A DNA stretch of 64,000 nt from Lactobacillus sp. ESL0679 (GCF_029433515.1 NZ_JAQTIG010000004.1:124001-188000), one strand, 5' to 3'; shown: positions 1 through 8,721, numbered from the stretch's first letter. Made by a program: numbers and translations. The notes: a model not told the origin generated them from the sequence alone.

Positions 1-1
1 A

Positions 2-382
2 ACTGCAGAAATTGAAACCAAGGCTATGCAATACTTGTACAATGATGGTTCAAGTTATGTTTTCATGGATACAACCACTTATGACCAATTAGCGATTGCT
101 AACGAACAAGTTAAGGATGAAGCTAATTATCTTAAGGAAAACATGGATGTTAGTGTCATTATGCATGATGGCAAGACTTTGGGAATTCAGCTTCCTAACA
201 CTGTTGACTTAGCAGTTGCTAAAACAGAACCTAATATCAAAGGTGATACTTCTTCCGGTGGTGGTAAACCAGCGACTATGGAAACTGGATTGGTAGTTAA
301 CGTACCGTTCTTCATCAATGAAGGTGATGTATTAACTATTAATACAGCTGACGGTACATACGTATCTCGCGCAAATAAGTAG
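2..382 (+). CDS. efp: Elongation factor P, 3' part (cut by window edge)
   Basis: The reading frame is open from the first bases, so the gene starts before the window. The 126 visible residues are the middle and C-terminal OB-fold domains of EF-P, with the family's '[13 protein letters not shown]' stretch and an ending near '[18 protein letters not shown]'. EF-P binds ribosomes stalled at polyproline and promotes peptide bond formation. About 60 N-terminal residues are missing, including the loop residue that is modified in many bacteria, so the type of modification cannot be judged. An in-frame ATG at 26 is internal. The next gene starts 18 bases after the stop, as in an operon. Confidence 0.95.
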   Translation, partial: TAEIETKAMQYLYNDGSSYVFMDTTTYDQLAIANEQVKDEANYLKENMDVSVIMHDGKTLGIQLPNTVDLAVAKTEPNIKGDTSSGGGKPATMETGLVVNVPFFINEGDVLTINTADGTYVSRANK

Positions 383-400
383 TTTTTCGAGGTAAACAAA

Positions 401-859
401 ATGGCAGATAGTTCAAAAATTGTCTTAGACGATAAAAATAACGGTGAAGAAATCGAAATTGATCCTAGTGTTATTGAAGTTATCATGGGCATTGCTGCCG
501 AAAAAGTTGACGGTGTTGCCGGAATGCGCGGCAGTGTCAGATCTGGGATTAACCGAGTTTTAGGACGTGAGGATCGCAGTAAAGGCGTTACAGTTGGTCT
601 TGACGACGACAATAACTTGATTGCTGAGGTTTATATTAACGTTGAAGCAGGTAGTTATGTTCCTAAGGTTGCGATGACTTTGCAAAGCAGTTTGCTGGAG
701 CAAGTTAAGCAAATGACTGACTTAACCTTTAAAGAAATTAACGTTCACGTGACCGGATTAGTCTTCCCAGAGGATGAGGACAAGGATAACAGTGAAACTT
801 CAAAGCTGTTTTCCGACATTGATGAAAAGAGTAAAAATGAATCAACACGAGAGTCGTAG
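401..859 (+). CDS. yqhY: Asp23/Gls24 family envelope stress protein (YqhY-like)
   Basis: A 152-residue Asp23/Gls24 (DUF322) protein: the core 'VIEVIMGIAAEKVDGVAGMRGS' type region begins near residue 20 and continues to 'VHVTGLVFPE'. The tail after about residue 125 is acidic and low in complexity. It sits between efp and nusB, the place held by yqhY in Bacillus, where the gene is linked to the acetyl-CoA carboxylase genes accB and accC; those are not present here. The exact function is unknown; the family is connected with the cell envelope and lipid balance. The end overlaps nusB by 23 bases, suggesting translational coupling. A paralogue lies at 19827. Confidence 0.85.
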   Translation: MADSSKIVLDDKNNGEEIEIDPSVIEVIMGIAAEKVDGVAGMRGSVRSGINRVLGREDRSKGVTVGLDDDNNLIAEVYINVEAGSYVPKVAMTLQSSLLEQVKQMTDLTFKEINVHVTGLVFPEDEDKDNSETSKLFSDIDEKSKNESTRES

Positions 860-1235
860 AGTTGCGATGCAGGCGGTTTATTTGGCTAATCAAGATATAA
901 AAATGCTGCCGGCAGATGTTGAAGCTAAAACTGTTATAGCGCTTGATTTAAAAGAACTTTCTGCTTATTCGAAAACTCTAATTGAAGGCGTAGTTACTAA
1001 ACGGGATGAGCTGAAGGGTGAGCTCGCTAGTCACTTAAAGAAGAACTGGCGGATTAACCGAATTAATCAAATTACCCTTGCTATTCTGGAAGTTGCCTTA
1101 TACGAAATTAAGTATAGTGATGAAATTGAGCCTAAGGCAGCAGTAAATGAGGCTTTAAATTTATGTGATGAGTTTGCCGATCCAAAGACTAAACCATTTA
1201 TTAATGGCGTTTTGGCAAATTTTGTTGAAAAATAA
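837..1235 (+). CDS. nusB: Transcription antitermination factor NusB
   Basis: A 132-residue all-alpha NusB protein. The 'ESRRVAMQAVYL' N-terminus and the C-terminal 'AVNEALNLCDEFADPKTKPFINGVLANF' type region (key residues P, K, F, I, N, G, V, L) are typical. With NusE (S10) it binds boxA RNA and helps antitermination in rRNA operons. An upstream in-frame start at 774 would add 21 residues that belong to the overlapping yqhY and do not resemble NusB, so the ATG at 837 is preferred. The gene is followed by a compact hairpin terminator. Confidence 0.93.
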   Translation: MNQHESRRVAMQAVYLANQDIKMLPADVEAKTVIALDLKELSAYSKTLIEGVVTKRDELKGELASHLKKNWRINRINQITLAILEVALYEIKYSDEIEPKAAVNEALNLCDEFADPKTKPFINGVLANFVEK

Positions 1236-1240
1236 CTAAT

Positions 1241-1268
1241 AGTCGGCTGTGAAGCCGGCTATTTTTAT
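1241..1268 (+). terminator. Intrinsic terminator after nusB
   Basis: An 8-bp stem (AGTCGGCT, 1241-1248, with AGCCGGCT, 1253-1260, one G-U pair) around a GTGA loop, followed by ATTTTTAT. It lies in the nusB-folD gap and probably attenuates rather than fully ends the transcript, since folD starts only 17 bases later without a clear promoter. Confidence 0.75.
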
Positions 1269-1284
1269 AGAAAAGGAATTATTG

Positions 1285-2133
1285 ATGGGGCAGATTCTGG
1301 ACGGTAAAGGCTTGGCTAACTTGCTGGCGGGTAAATTACAGCAGCAGGTTAGTGAATTAAAAGAGCAAGGAATTGAGCCATTATTTTGCGTAATTAATAT
1401 TGGCGATGATCCAGGCAGTAAAATTTACTTGCGAACGAAAAAAAAACGTGCACAAGAAATTGGAATTGCGCAGAAAGTTTATCAATTGCCAGCTGACGAA
1501 AGCCAAGCAGATTTATTAGCATTAATTGACGAGTTAAATGTTAATCCACAAATTAACGGCATTATGGTTCAATTGCCAGTGCCTGAGCAAATTGATTTAA
1601 ATGAAGCTTTAGAACATATTAGTCCTGACAAGGACGTTGATTGCTTGACGCCGAGCAACGTCGGGCGCTTGTGGCGCGGCGATCATTTTGTTGAACCGGC
1701 AACTGCTCACGGTATTTTGGCATTGTTAAAGCATTACCAAATTAATTTACGGGGTAAAAATGTTGTAATCATTGGTCGCAGCAGCATTGTTGGTAAGCCA
1801 TTGGCTGCTTTAATGCTAGAACAAGATGCAACAGTTTCCATTTTGCACTTGAAGACTAAGAACCTTTCCGAATATACTAAGAGAGCGGATATTTTAGTGT
1901 CAGCGGCTGGGCATGCCGGTTTGGTAACAGCTGAGATGATTAAGCAAGATGCCGTTGTTGTCGATGTCGGGATTAATCGGGTTAATGGTCGAACTGTTGG
2001 TGATGTTAATTTTGACGAGGTTGCACCCAAGGCAAGTTACATTACTCCAGTTCCTGGTGGCATTGGGCCGCTAACAGTTGAATCACTGATGGAGCAAGTG
2101 GTCAAGCTAACAAGGAGAAATCATGGCAGATAA
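1285..2133 (+). CDS. folD: Bifunctional methylenetetrahydrofolate dehydrogenase/cyclohydrolase
   Basis: A 282-residue FolD interconverting 5,10-methylene-, methenyl- and 10-formyl-tetrahydrofolate in the cytoplasm with NADP. Visible signatures are the active-site region 'KIYLRTKKKRAQEIGI', 'PDKDVDCLTPSNVGRL', the nucleotide-binding 'GRSSIVGKPLAALML' and 'PVPGGIGPLTVESL' near the C-terminus. The frame extends upstream to a GTG at 1249, but that lies in the terminator loop; the ATG at 1285, preceded by AAAGGA, gives the normal FolD N-terminus. It overlaps xseA by 11 bases. It supplies formyl donors for purines and for fmt (12181). Confidence 0.95.
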   Translation: MGQILDGKGLANLLAGKLQQQVSELKEQGIEPLFCVINIGDDPGSKIYLRTKKKRAQEIGIAQKVYQLPADESQADLLALIDELNVNPQINGIMVQLPVPEQIDLNEALEHISPDKDVDCLTPSNVGRLWRGDHFVEPATAHGILALLKHYQINLRGKNVVIIGRSSIVGKPLAALMLEQDATVSILHLKTKNLSEYTKRADILVSAAGHAGLVTAEMIKQDAVVVDVGINRVNGRTVGDVNFDEVAPKASYITPVPGGIGPLTVESLMEQVVKLTRRNHGR

Positions 2134-3481
2134 TAAATATCTTACCGTTACGGATTTGAATTATTACATTACGCAAAAATTTAAAAATGATCCTTATTTG
2201 CACAAAGTCTTTTTGCAAGGTGAATTGTCAAATTTTCGCTTTCGGCGTAATTCACACCAATATTTTTCGTTAAAAGATGAAAAGTCAAAAATCAATGTGG
2301 TCATGTTTCGGTCATATTTTGATAAAGTTAAATTTCGACCAGAAGAAGGCATGAAGGTCTTTGTGACCGGCTATGTTAGTGTTTATGGTCCACAAGGCTC
2401 GTATCAGTTTTATGCTGAATCAATGGAGCCAGCTGGGTTAGGTGCACTTTATGAGCAGTTGCAGCAACTGCAAGCCAAGCTAGCCAACGAAGGTTTATTT
2501 GCGCAAGAGCATAAACGGCCGTTGCCACACTTTCCCGATCATATTGGGGTAATTACGAGTGCGTCGGGTGCCGTTATTCACGATATTTTGGTAACTGTTA
2601 ATCGGCGCTTTCCTCACGCAGAAGTTGACTTATTTCCAGCACAAGTTCAAGGTGACCGCGCTGCTGCCTCGCTTGTAGCAGCAATGAAGCAAATTTCGTC
2701 ATATGGTGATAAATATGACGTCATGATCATTGGTCGTGGTGGTGGGTCACTTGAAGACTTGTGGCCGTTTAATGAAGAAGCTGTTGTTCGGCAAGTTTAT
2801 GCGATGTCAATGCCCGTAATTTCTTCAGTTGGTCATGAAACTGACACGACGCTGTGCGACTTAGTAGCTGATAGTCGGGCAGCAACGCCGACAGCAGCTG
2901 CGGAATATGCAACACCAAATTTGCCGGATGAGTTAGCTAATATTCATCAATTACAGAGCAGTTTACTGTCAAGCATGCAAAATATAATTCGGGTGCGACG
3001 AGACGCACTTAATCGGATTAATAATTCGATGATTATGCGTGAGCCAACGCGGTTATATGATGAGCAAGCACAAACATTAGACATGCTGCGTGAGCGGTTA
3101 ATTAATAATATGCAGCACCAGTTAGAGCGTTCTCGTCAGCGTTACCAGTTATCTAAGCAAGCGCTACTGGGGACTAATCTAACTGGTCAAATTAGGCAGA
3201 TGTTGCAGCAAGAAGATTTTTATTATCAAAAGTTGCAGGCTAATATGACTAATATGCTAAGAGAAAAGCGGCACCAATTAGGACAAATTGGCCAGCAGTT
3301 AAACGATTATAGTCCCTTGCAAACATTAAATCGTGGCTTTGCGTATGCGACTGATAATCAGGGGAAAACTGTGAGTTCAGTCGCGCAGCTTAAAGCAAAA
3401 GGTGAAATTAACTTACACTTTAAAGATGGTAATGCTAAGGCAATTGTAAAGTCAGTTAGGAGAACAAATGATGGCAACTAA
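2123..3481 (+). CDS. xseA: Exodeoxyribonuclease VII large subunit
   Basis: A 452-residue catalytic subunit of ExoVII, which degrades single-stranded DNA in both directions in mismatch repair and recombination. The N-terminal OB-fold spans about residues 5-105, followed by the catalytic domain with 'VITSASGAVIHDI' and 'IGRGGGSLEDLWPFNEE', then a long helical C-terminal region rich in Gln and Arg (about 270-400) that binds XseB. Its ATG lies within the end of folD with AAGGAG just upstream, and its end overlaps xseB by 14 bases; such overlaps suggest coupled synthesis of both subunits. Confidence 0.95.
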   Translation: MADNKYLTVTDLNYYITQKFKNDPYLHKVFLQGELSNFRFRRNSHQYFSLKDEKSKINVVMFRSYFDKVKFRPEEGMKVFVTGYVSVYGPQGSYQFYAESMEPAGLGALYEQLQQLQAKLANEGLFAQEHKRPLPHFPDHIGVITSASGAVIHDILVTVNRRFPHAEVDLFPAQVQGDRAAASLVAAMKQISSYGDKYDVMIIGRGGGSLEDLWPFNEEAVVRQVYAMSMPVISSVGHETDTTLCDLVADSRAATPTAAAEYATPNLPDELANIHQLQSSLLSSMQNIIRVRRDALNRINNSMIMREPTRLYDEQAQTLDMLRERLINNMQHQLERSRQRYQLSKQALLGTNLTGQIRQMLQQEDFYYQKLQANMTNMLREKRHQLGQIGQQLNDYSPLQTLNRGFAYATDNQGKTVSSVAQLKAKGEINLHFKDGNAKAIVKSVRRTNDGN

Positions 3482-3713
3482 GAAGAATAATTTTGAAGAG
3501 CAATTAACAGAATTACAAAAGATTGTGGCAAATTTGGAAAACGGCAATGTGCCGCTAGAAGATGCTTTAAAGGAATTCCAAGCAGGAGTTAAGTTGAGCC
3601 GTGATTTGAACCAAAAATTGACGGCGGCTGAAGAAACTGTGGCTAAACTAGTTGATAGTGACGGAACAGAACACCAACTAGATCCAAATAATGCGGCAGC
3701 ACCAGAGGAATAA
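3468..3713 (+). CDS. xseB: Exodeoxyribonuclease VII small subunit
   Basis: An 81-residue XseB. The signature 'FEEQLTELQKIVANLENGNVPLEDAL' type helix pair (key residues E, L, I, V, L, E, G, L, L, A) fills residues 9-35 and is followed by 'LKEFQAGVKLSRDLNQKL'. Several copies bind the coiled-coil arm of XseA. Two consecutive ATG codons (3468 and 3471) follow AGGAGAACAA; either could be used. The ispA start codon lies two bases after the stop. Confidence 0.93.
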   Translation: MMATKKNNFEEQLTELQKIVANLENGNVPLEDALKEFQAGVKLSRDLNQKLTAAEETVAKLVDSDGTEHQLDPNNAAAPEE

Positions 3714-3714
3714 T

Positions 3715-4581
3715 ATGACTTTTAAAGAATTTAGAACTATATGGACACCAGTTGTTGATGAATATTTAACAAAGAATTTAGCAAGCGAAGTTGATGATGA
3801 GAAGATTAGCCAAATTATGGCTTATTCAGTAATGGCTGGTGGTAAAAGATTACGCCCGCTGCTATTTCTAGCAACTTTAGCTGCGTTAGACAAGCCAATT
3901 AGTGAACCAGAAGTGCGAATTGCTTGCGGCATTGAATTGATTCACACCTATTCATTAATTCATGATGATTTACCAGCAATGGATAATGATGATTATCGCC
4001 GGGGTAAGTTAACAAGCCATAAAAAATGGGGCGAAGCCGAAGCAATTTTAGCTGGGGATGCATTGTTGCCAATGGGAATTGAATGGATTGCCTCAGGCAG
4101 TCATTCTTCTGACTTAGTTAAAATTATTACCCAAGCAGTTGGCCCTAACGGCATGGTTGGCGGTCAATATCTCGACATTGATTCGACCAACAATGCTAGC
4201 GTGGCCGACGATGCTCAGTTCATCAATCGGATGGAATGGTTAAAGACAGGTTGTCTCATCCTTGCTTGCGTTGAGATGGCGGCAACTTACGCTGGAGCTG
4301 ATCCTGATAAGAAAGCCAAACTGATGGCGTTTGCGCATGACTTTGGTCGTTCATACCAAATTTATGATGATTTGGTTGATGTTGTAGAGACCAGTGAGGA
4401 AGCTGGCAAGGCAACACATAAGGATCAAGAAGAAGGCAAAAATAACACTTTGACTTTGCTGGGAATTAAGCAGAGTCGCCAGGAATTAACTAGCTTGATT
4501 AAGCATGCCCAAGACAGTTTAACTGGTTTGAATGGCAGTGTGTTAGCGGGCTTTCTTGATTTATACCAAAAGGTGCTGTAA
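3715..4581 (+). CDS. ispA: Polyprenyl (farnesyl/geranyl) diphosphate synthase
   Basis: A 288-residue trans-isoprenyl diphosphate synthase condensing isopentenyl diphosphate with allylic diphosphates, probably to farnesyl diphosphate for UppS (61908). The first Asp-rich motif is 'DDLPAMDNDDYRRG' and the second is 'YDDLVD'; 'GGKRLRP' near residue 45 binds the diphosphate. A start at 3691 would be inside xseB, so the ATG at 3715 is chosen, with GAGGAA in the xseB end acting as the ribosome binding site. In Bacillus dxs follows ispA; here tlyA follows directly, in line with the mevalonate pathway. Confidence 0.92.
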   Translation: MTFKEFRTIWTPVVDEYLTKNLASEVDDEKISQIMAYSVMAGGKRLRPLLFLATLAALDKPISEPEVRIACGIELIHTYSLIHDDLPAMDNDDYRRGKLTSHKKWGEAEAILAGDALLPMGIEWIASGSHSSDLVKIITQAVGPNGMVGGQYLDIDSTNNASVADDAQFINRMEWLKTGCLILACVEMAATYAGADPDKKAKLMAFAHDFGRSYQIYDDLVDVVETSEEAGKATHKDQEEGKNNTLTLLGIKQSRQELTSLIKHAQDSLTGLNGSVLAGFLDLYQKVL

Positions 4582-5394
4582 ATGACGAAAAAAAGAGCAG
4601 ATATTTTATTGGCAGAGCAGGGCCTTTTTCATTCAAGAACACAAGCACAGCGTGCAATTATGGCCGGACTAGTATCCGATCATAATCACCAACGTATTGA
4701 TAAGAGCGGCACGAGTTTTCCCGAAGATGAAAAATTTCACATTAAAGATGATGGCAAAAAGTACGTCTCACGTGGCGGCTTTAAATTAGAAAAAGCCCTG
4801 AAGTCTTTTCAAATTGATTTAAATAATAAAATTTGTTTGGACATTGGTGCCTCAACTGGTGGCTTTACCGATGTCGCACTGCAAAATGGTGCCAAGATGG
4901 TTTATGCCCTTGATGTTGGTTATAACCAACTGGCGTGGCAGCTGCGGGATGATGACCGTGTTATTGTCATGGAAAAGCAAAATTTTCGTTATAGTAAGCC
5001 GGCAGATTTTACCCAAGGTCTGCCTGACTTTGCCATGACAGATGTTTCCTTCATTTCGCTGGATTTAATTATGCCACCGATGTTTGAAATTTTAAAAGAT
5101 GGTTGTGATGCTGTCTGTCTAATCAAGCCGCAGTTTGAAGCTGGCCCAGAAAATGTAGGTAAGCACGGTATTGTGCATGACCATGCGGTTCACTGTGCTG
5201 TAATTGAGCACACCGTTGAGCAGGCGCTAAAGGTTGGCTTCAACGTTCTTGATGTTGACTATTCGCCAATTAAGGGTGGCAAGGGCAACATTGAATTTTT
5301 GATTCATTTACAAAAAGAAGAGCATCATGGCGGCCAGAAATTATGGTCGGGTACGCCAGAAGAGGTTGTAGAACGGGCAGTTCATGAACTTTAG
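4582..5394 (+). CDS. tlyA: TlyA family rRNA (cytidine-2'-O)-methyltransferase
   Basis: A 270-residue protein with an N-terminal S4 RNA-binding domain (about residues 3-65, 'RADILLAEQGLFHSRTQAQR') and a FtsJ-like SAM-dependent methyltransferase domain ('CLDIGASTGGFTDVAL' near residue 86, 'TDVSFISLDLI', 'LIKPQFEAG'). Members methylate ribose in 16S and/or 23S rRNA; some are also called hemolysin A, which is not needed to explain this gene. The ATG follows the ispA stop with no gap. In Bacillus argR (ahrC) lies between this gene and recN; it is missing here. Confidence 0.9.
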   Translation: MTKKRADILLAEQGLFHSRTQAQRAIMAGLVSDHNHQRIDKSGTSFPEDEKFHIKDDGKKYVSRGGFKLEKALKSFQIDLNNKICLDIGASTGGFTDVALQNGAKMVYALDVGYNQLAWQLRDDDRVIVMEKQNFRYSKPADFTQGLPDFAMTDVSFISLDLIMPPMFEILKDGCDAVCLIKPQFEAGPENVGKHGIVHDHAVHCAVIEHTVEQALKVGFNVLDVDYSPIKGGKGNIEFLIHLQKEEHHGGQKLWSGTPEEVVERAVHEL

Positions 5395-5403
5395 GAGTTA
5401 AAA

Positions 5404-7089
5404 ATGTTAGTTGAGCTGGATATTAAGAATTTTGCCATTATCAAGGCGCTGAAGGTTCGCTTTCAAGAAAATATGACGGTGCTGATTGGTGAAACTGGTG
5501 CCGGAAAATCGATTATTATTGATGCCGTGTCACTCTTAATGGGTGGGCGCGGTCAAAAAGAAATGGTCCGCAGCGGTGAAAAAAAGGCTGTTGTCACGGG
5601 GTTATTTGAGGTTAATCAGGACACTAATGAAATCACCGAGTTATGTGAAAAGTATGGTCTGCCGGATTCCGATGGTCAGCTGATAATTAGTCGTGAACTG
5701 GCTGTCAAAGGTCGCAACGTGGTGCGCATTAACGGTCAGTTGACGACGATTAATGTCCTGCGTGAGTTAGGCAATTATCTAGTTGATATTCACGGTCAAA
5801 ATGATCAGCAGATACTAATGGATCAGGACCGGCAGATTGATTTAGTGGATAATTACGCGCCGGCAAGTTTTAAGGCGGCTCTAGCTAGCTATCAGAAAGA
5901 TTTTGCCACGTGGCAAACTTTAACTTCACGGCTCAATCACCTGCGTAAAGACGCGCAGGAGTTGGCACAAAAGCAGGACATTTTAAAATTTCAAAATGAT
6001 GAACTGACTGCGGCTAATCTGACTGATGTCCATGAAGATGAGCAGCTAGAAGAAGAATTTAACGAGCTGAACAATTATCAGAAAATTGTCGATACTGCCA
6101 ATTATTTGATGCAATTATATGATGATGACGAGCACGGTATTGAAACGCTAATTGGCGATGCACAAAATGCTGCCAATGAATTGAGCGAGTATGGTTCCAA
6201 GTTTAAAGATATTGCCAAGACGATAGACGATGGGGTATATGCTTTAAGTGATGCCCGCGGAGAACTATCGAATGTCCTGGATGAAATGGACTTTGATGAG
6301 GAACGTTACCAGTATGTTTCTAGCCGGTTAGATACCTTGAATTCGCTCAAGAAAAAGTATGGCCCAGATCTTGAAGATGTTTTTGCTTTTTATACAAAAG
6401 TACAAAAGGAATTAGGGCAATATGAAACTGGTGGCCTTGATGAAGAAGAACTGCAGAAGCAAGTTGCCGTAATTGAAGAGAAGCTGACTCAAGAAGCGCG
6501 AGGACTGCATGATACACGTGAGCAAGTTGCGCGCAATCTTGAAGAAAAAATCAAGCAGGAATTGGCCGATCTTTATATGGCAAAAGCTCGATTTGCGATT
6601 GATTTTTCTAGTACAACGACTTTTACCAGCAAAGGTACTGATGAAATTGTCTTTTTGATTGCGCCAAATCCCGGCGAGGATTTGATGCCGCTAGTTAAGA
6701 TCGTTTCTGGTGGTGAGCAATCGCGGTTAATTTTGGCATTAAAAGCAATTTTTAGTCGGGTAGAGCCAGTTGGTACCATGATTTTTGATGAAATTGATAC
6801 CGGTGTTTCCGGTCGCGTGTCAGCGGCAATTGGCGCCAAGATGCACTCAATTGGTGAAAGTAAACAGGTCATTGCGATTACGCACTCGCCGCAAGTAGCC
6901 GCCGCAGGGGACCAAAAGTACTTGGTGGCTAAACAAGTTAAGGATGGAGCAACTTATACGCAGATTGGGCCATTGACGCAAGAAGAAACAATTACTGCGA
7001 TTGCGGAAATGATGGCTGGTAGCAACGTGACGGAAGCTGCTAAACAGAATGCCGAAGATTTGATGGAGAGTTTTAAAAAGAAAAAATGA
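5404..7089 (+). CDS. recN: DNA repair protein RecN
   Basis: A 561-residue SMC-like ATPase acting early at DNA double-strand breaks. The Walker A motif 'GETGAGKSIIIDA' is near residue 30, a coiled-coil arm spans about 160-370, and the C-terminal half has the signature 'VSGGEQSRLILALKAI' and Walker B 'TMIFDEIDTGVSG'. The length is normal for the family. The stop codon overlaps the next gene's ATG (ATGA). No SOS-type operator was seen directly upstream, so expression seems to come from the upstream operon. Confidence 0.95.
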   Translation: MLVELDIKNFAIIKALKVRFQENMTVLIGETGAGKSIIIDAVSLLMGGRGQKEMVRSGEKKAVVTGLFEVNQDTNEITELCEKYGLPDSDGQLIISRELAVKGRNVVRINGQLTTINVLRELGNYLVDIHGQNDQQILMDQDRQIDLVDNYAPASFKAALASYQKDFATWQTLTSRLNHLRKDAQELAQKQDILKFQNDELTAANLTDVHEDEQLEEEFNELNNYQKIVDTANYLMQLYDDDEHGIETLIGDAQNAANELSEYGSKFKDIAKTIDDGVYALSDARGELSNVLDEMDFDEERYQYVSSRLDTLNSLKKKYGPDLEDVFAFYTKVQKELGQYETGGLDEEELQKQVAVIEEKLTQEARGLHDTREQVARNLEEKIKQELADLYMAKARFAIDFSSTTTFTSKGTDEIVFLIAPNPGEDLMPLVKIVSGGEQSRLILALKAIFSRVEPVGTMIFDEIDTGVSGRVSAAIGAKMHSIGESKQVIAITHSPQVAAAGDQKYLVAKQVKDGATYTQIGPLTQEETITAIAEMMAGSNVTEAAKQNAEDLMESFKKKK

Positions 7090-7967
7090 TCATTGAAGAA
7101 GTGGCTTTAACTGCTAGTGAGCTTAAGGCTGTAAATCAGTTAATTAATGAGGTTCATCAATTTGACCAAACAATTAAAGATCCTTATTTGAGCAATCAAT
7201 ATAATTATTTCTCGCAGATGCCAACTTTTGTGTTAGCGTATTGTGAGCAAAAAATGGTTGGCTTAACAATGTTGTATGCTGATGAGGAGCCGGGTAGCGA
7301 AGTCGAGTTAAGCGTCATCGTTGCTCCTGCTTATCGCAAACGAGGATTTGCTGATGAGATGGTAAAGCATGCAGTTAGGATTTCACAAAAGTATGGTTAT
7401 TCAAAATTTAGTTTTGTTTCAGAAAAAATCTTTTTACAGCAGAATCCTGATTTTTTGAACAATAATATGTTAACTATTACCGACTCTGAATATTATATGA
7501 AAGCAAGTAGGGCAGTTAAGGCTTCACCGCTTTCAGGGTTAACAGTCGAGCAAATGACGGCTGATGATGTTGACGAAGTTGCTAAAATTTATCATGCATC
7601 TTTTGACGAGCCACTAACGACAACGATGAACTATTTAGTTCAAGGGTTGAAGGATCCAACTGGGTTAAGTTTTGTCTTACGTTATCAAAATAAAATTGTC
7701 GGCTATTGCGGCGTTGACTGCGGTCAATCGGATTATTTCTTTGGCTTGTTAATTGCCGAAGAATTTCGCGGTCGGGGTTTTGCAACGTTCTTTATTAAAC
7801 AGATGATGGTAACTCTACAAGAACAGGGTTGTAAGGAATTTTCTATCGAAGTTGACTGTGACAATCCAGCGGCAATTCATGTTTACAAGAATGCTGGCTT
7901 TGTGGTTGCCACGGAAGTAGTTTATTTGGTGAAAAATGAATGCACAAATAGAACAGTATTGGCGTAA
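7086..7967 (+). CDS. GNAT family acetyltransferase with two GNAT domains
   Basis: A 293-residue protein made of two GNAT folds. The N-terminal half (about 1-140) has an acetyl-CoA loop region 'VAPAYRKRGFADEMVKHA'; the C-terminal half (about 150-285) has 'IAEEFRGRGFATFFIKQMM' followed by 'NPAAIHVYKNAGF', a textbook GNAT ending. Both copies keep the R/Q-x-x-G-x-G/A type loop in the form RKRGFA and RGRGFA. The acceptor substrate is unknown. It starts within the recN stop codon (ATGA), so it is probably the operon's next gene, and its end overlaps the ASCH gene by 32 bases. Confidence 0.8.
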   Translation: MIIEEVALTASELKAVNQLINEVHQFDQTIKDPYLSNQYNYFSQMPTFVLAYCEQKMVGLTMLYADEEPGSEVELSVIVAPAYRKRGFADEMVKHAVRISQKYGYSKFSFVSEKIFLQQNPDFLNNNMLTITDSEYYMKASRAVKASPLSGLTVEQMTADDVDEVAKIYHASFDEPLTTTMNYLVQGLKDPTGLSFVLRYQNKIVGYCGVDCGQSDYFFGLLIAEEFRGRGFATFFIKQMMVTLQEQGCKEFSIEVDCDNPAAIHVYKNAGFVVATEVVYLVKNECTNRTVLA

Positions 7968-8376
7968 TTTTTGTAATGAAAGAGCAATTGCTCCTAGCGA
8001 ATTGGATGAGGCATTTGCCTTTGGCGATACGAAAAAAATGGTTGATGAATTAGCTGATCTAGTTAATCGGGGAATAAAAACGGCGACAACTAGCATTTAT
8101 GTGCCAGAGGATAGTCTGGCGCAAGTGGGTAAATATTGCATTATTCTGGATGGTTCTAATAAGCCAGTTTGCGTCGTGCAAAACAAGGTCTGTGAGGTAA
8201 TGCCCTTTAAGCAGGTATCGCAAGAGCATGCTTATCATGAGGGCGAGGGCGACCGCACGTATGCATATTGGCATCAGGCACATGTTGATTTCTTTACTAA
8301 AGAGTGTAAAGAAGAAGGCTGGACCTTTAATGACGAGACACTAGTCGTCTGTGAAGTGTTTGCCAAATTTTCATAA
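7936..8376 (+). CDS. ASCH domain protein
   Basis: A 146-residue ASCH-domain protein. ASCH is a beta-barrel fold related to PUA, thought to bind RNA or nucleotides. Features are 'GIKTATTSIY' (conserved K-T-A-T), 'KPVCVVQNKVCEVMPFKQVSQEHAYHEGEG' (key residues V, V, F, V, A, E, G, E, G, D) and 'YWHQAHVDFF'. Some members hydrolyse N4-acetylcytidine, but substrates differ among subfamilies and I do not assign one. The start lies inside the preceding GNAT gene and a strong two-way terminator follows. The tight overlap with an acetyltransferase is suggestive but not proof of a shared role. Confidence 0.8.
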   Translation: MNAQIEQYWRNFCNERAIAPSELDEAFAFGDTKKMVDELADLVNRGIKTATTSIYVPEDSLAQVGKYCIILDGSNKPVCVVQNKVCEVMPFKQVSQEHAYHEGEGDRTYAYWHQAHVDFFTKECKEEGWTFNDETLVVCEVFAKFS

Positions 8377-8378
8377 TC

Positions 8379-8413
8379 AAAAAAGCTCGAGAATTTTTAG
8401 TTCTCGAGCTTTT
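8379..8413. terminator. Bidirectional terminator between ASCH gene and leftward small gene
   Basis: A 13-bp perfect stem (AAAAGCTCGAGAA, 8381-8393, with its complement at 8401-8413) around a 7-base loop. A-rich on one side and T-rich on the other, it serves the rightward operon and the leftward gene ending at 8425. Confidence 0.88.
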
Positions 8414-8424
8414 GGCTATTTTTG

Positions 8425-8700
8425 TTAAGCTAAATCAATCCGAAAAATATTGCTGACGTCAATTATTTTTAATATCTTGCGATCATTAGAACGTAAGATA
8501 AAACGTCCAGCCGATACACGCTTAACAATCTGGCCGATTTCACTTGTGTCGTTTGGATAGGTAATCATTACAAAATCACGGTGCAACAGAGCAAAGTTTA
8601 GGGTAGTTAAAATATGGCGATAAGCTTGGTTATAAATGCTTAGTCTGTCATCATCATAAGTAAATAGATAGTGGTAAATTTTCTTAAGCGAGTTTTTCAT
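8425..8700 (-). CDS. Small YolD-like protein, SOS-type promoter (tentative family)
   Basis: A 91-residue protein. Its C-terminal half, from 'FVMITYPND' through 'IGQIVKRVSAGRFIL' to 'KIIDVSNIFRIDL', has the alternating pattern of the YolD-like family, whose members accompany Y-family polymerase genes in Gram-positive bacteria and mobile elements. The N-terminal DRG...KW motif usual in YolD proteins is absent, so the family call is tentative. The frame extends to 8745, but the ATG at 8700 has AGGGG 8 bases upstream, while the longer version would begin inside the -10 box. It stands alone, divergent from gmk, with no polymerase gene nearby. The promoter carries SOS-type operators. Confidence 0.6.
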   Translation of the reverse strand: MKNSLKKIYHYLFTYDDDRLSIYNQAYRHILTTLNFALLHRDFVMITYPNDTSEIGQIVKRVSAGRFILRSNDRKILKIIDVSNIFRIDLA

Positions 8701-8721
8701 TAAAGCACCCCTCAAAAGTAG

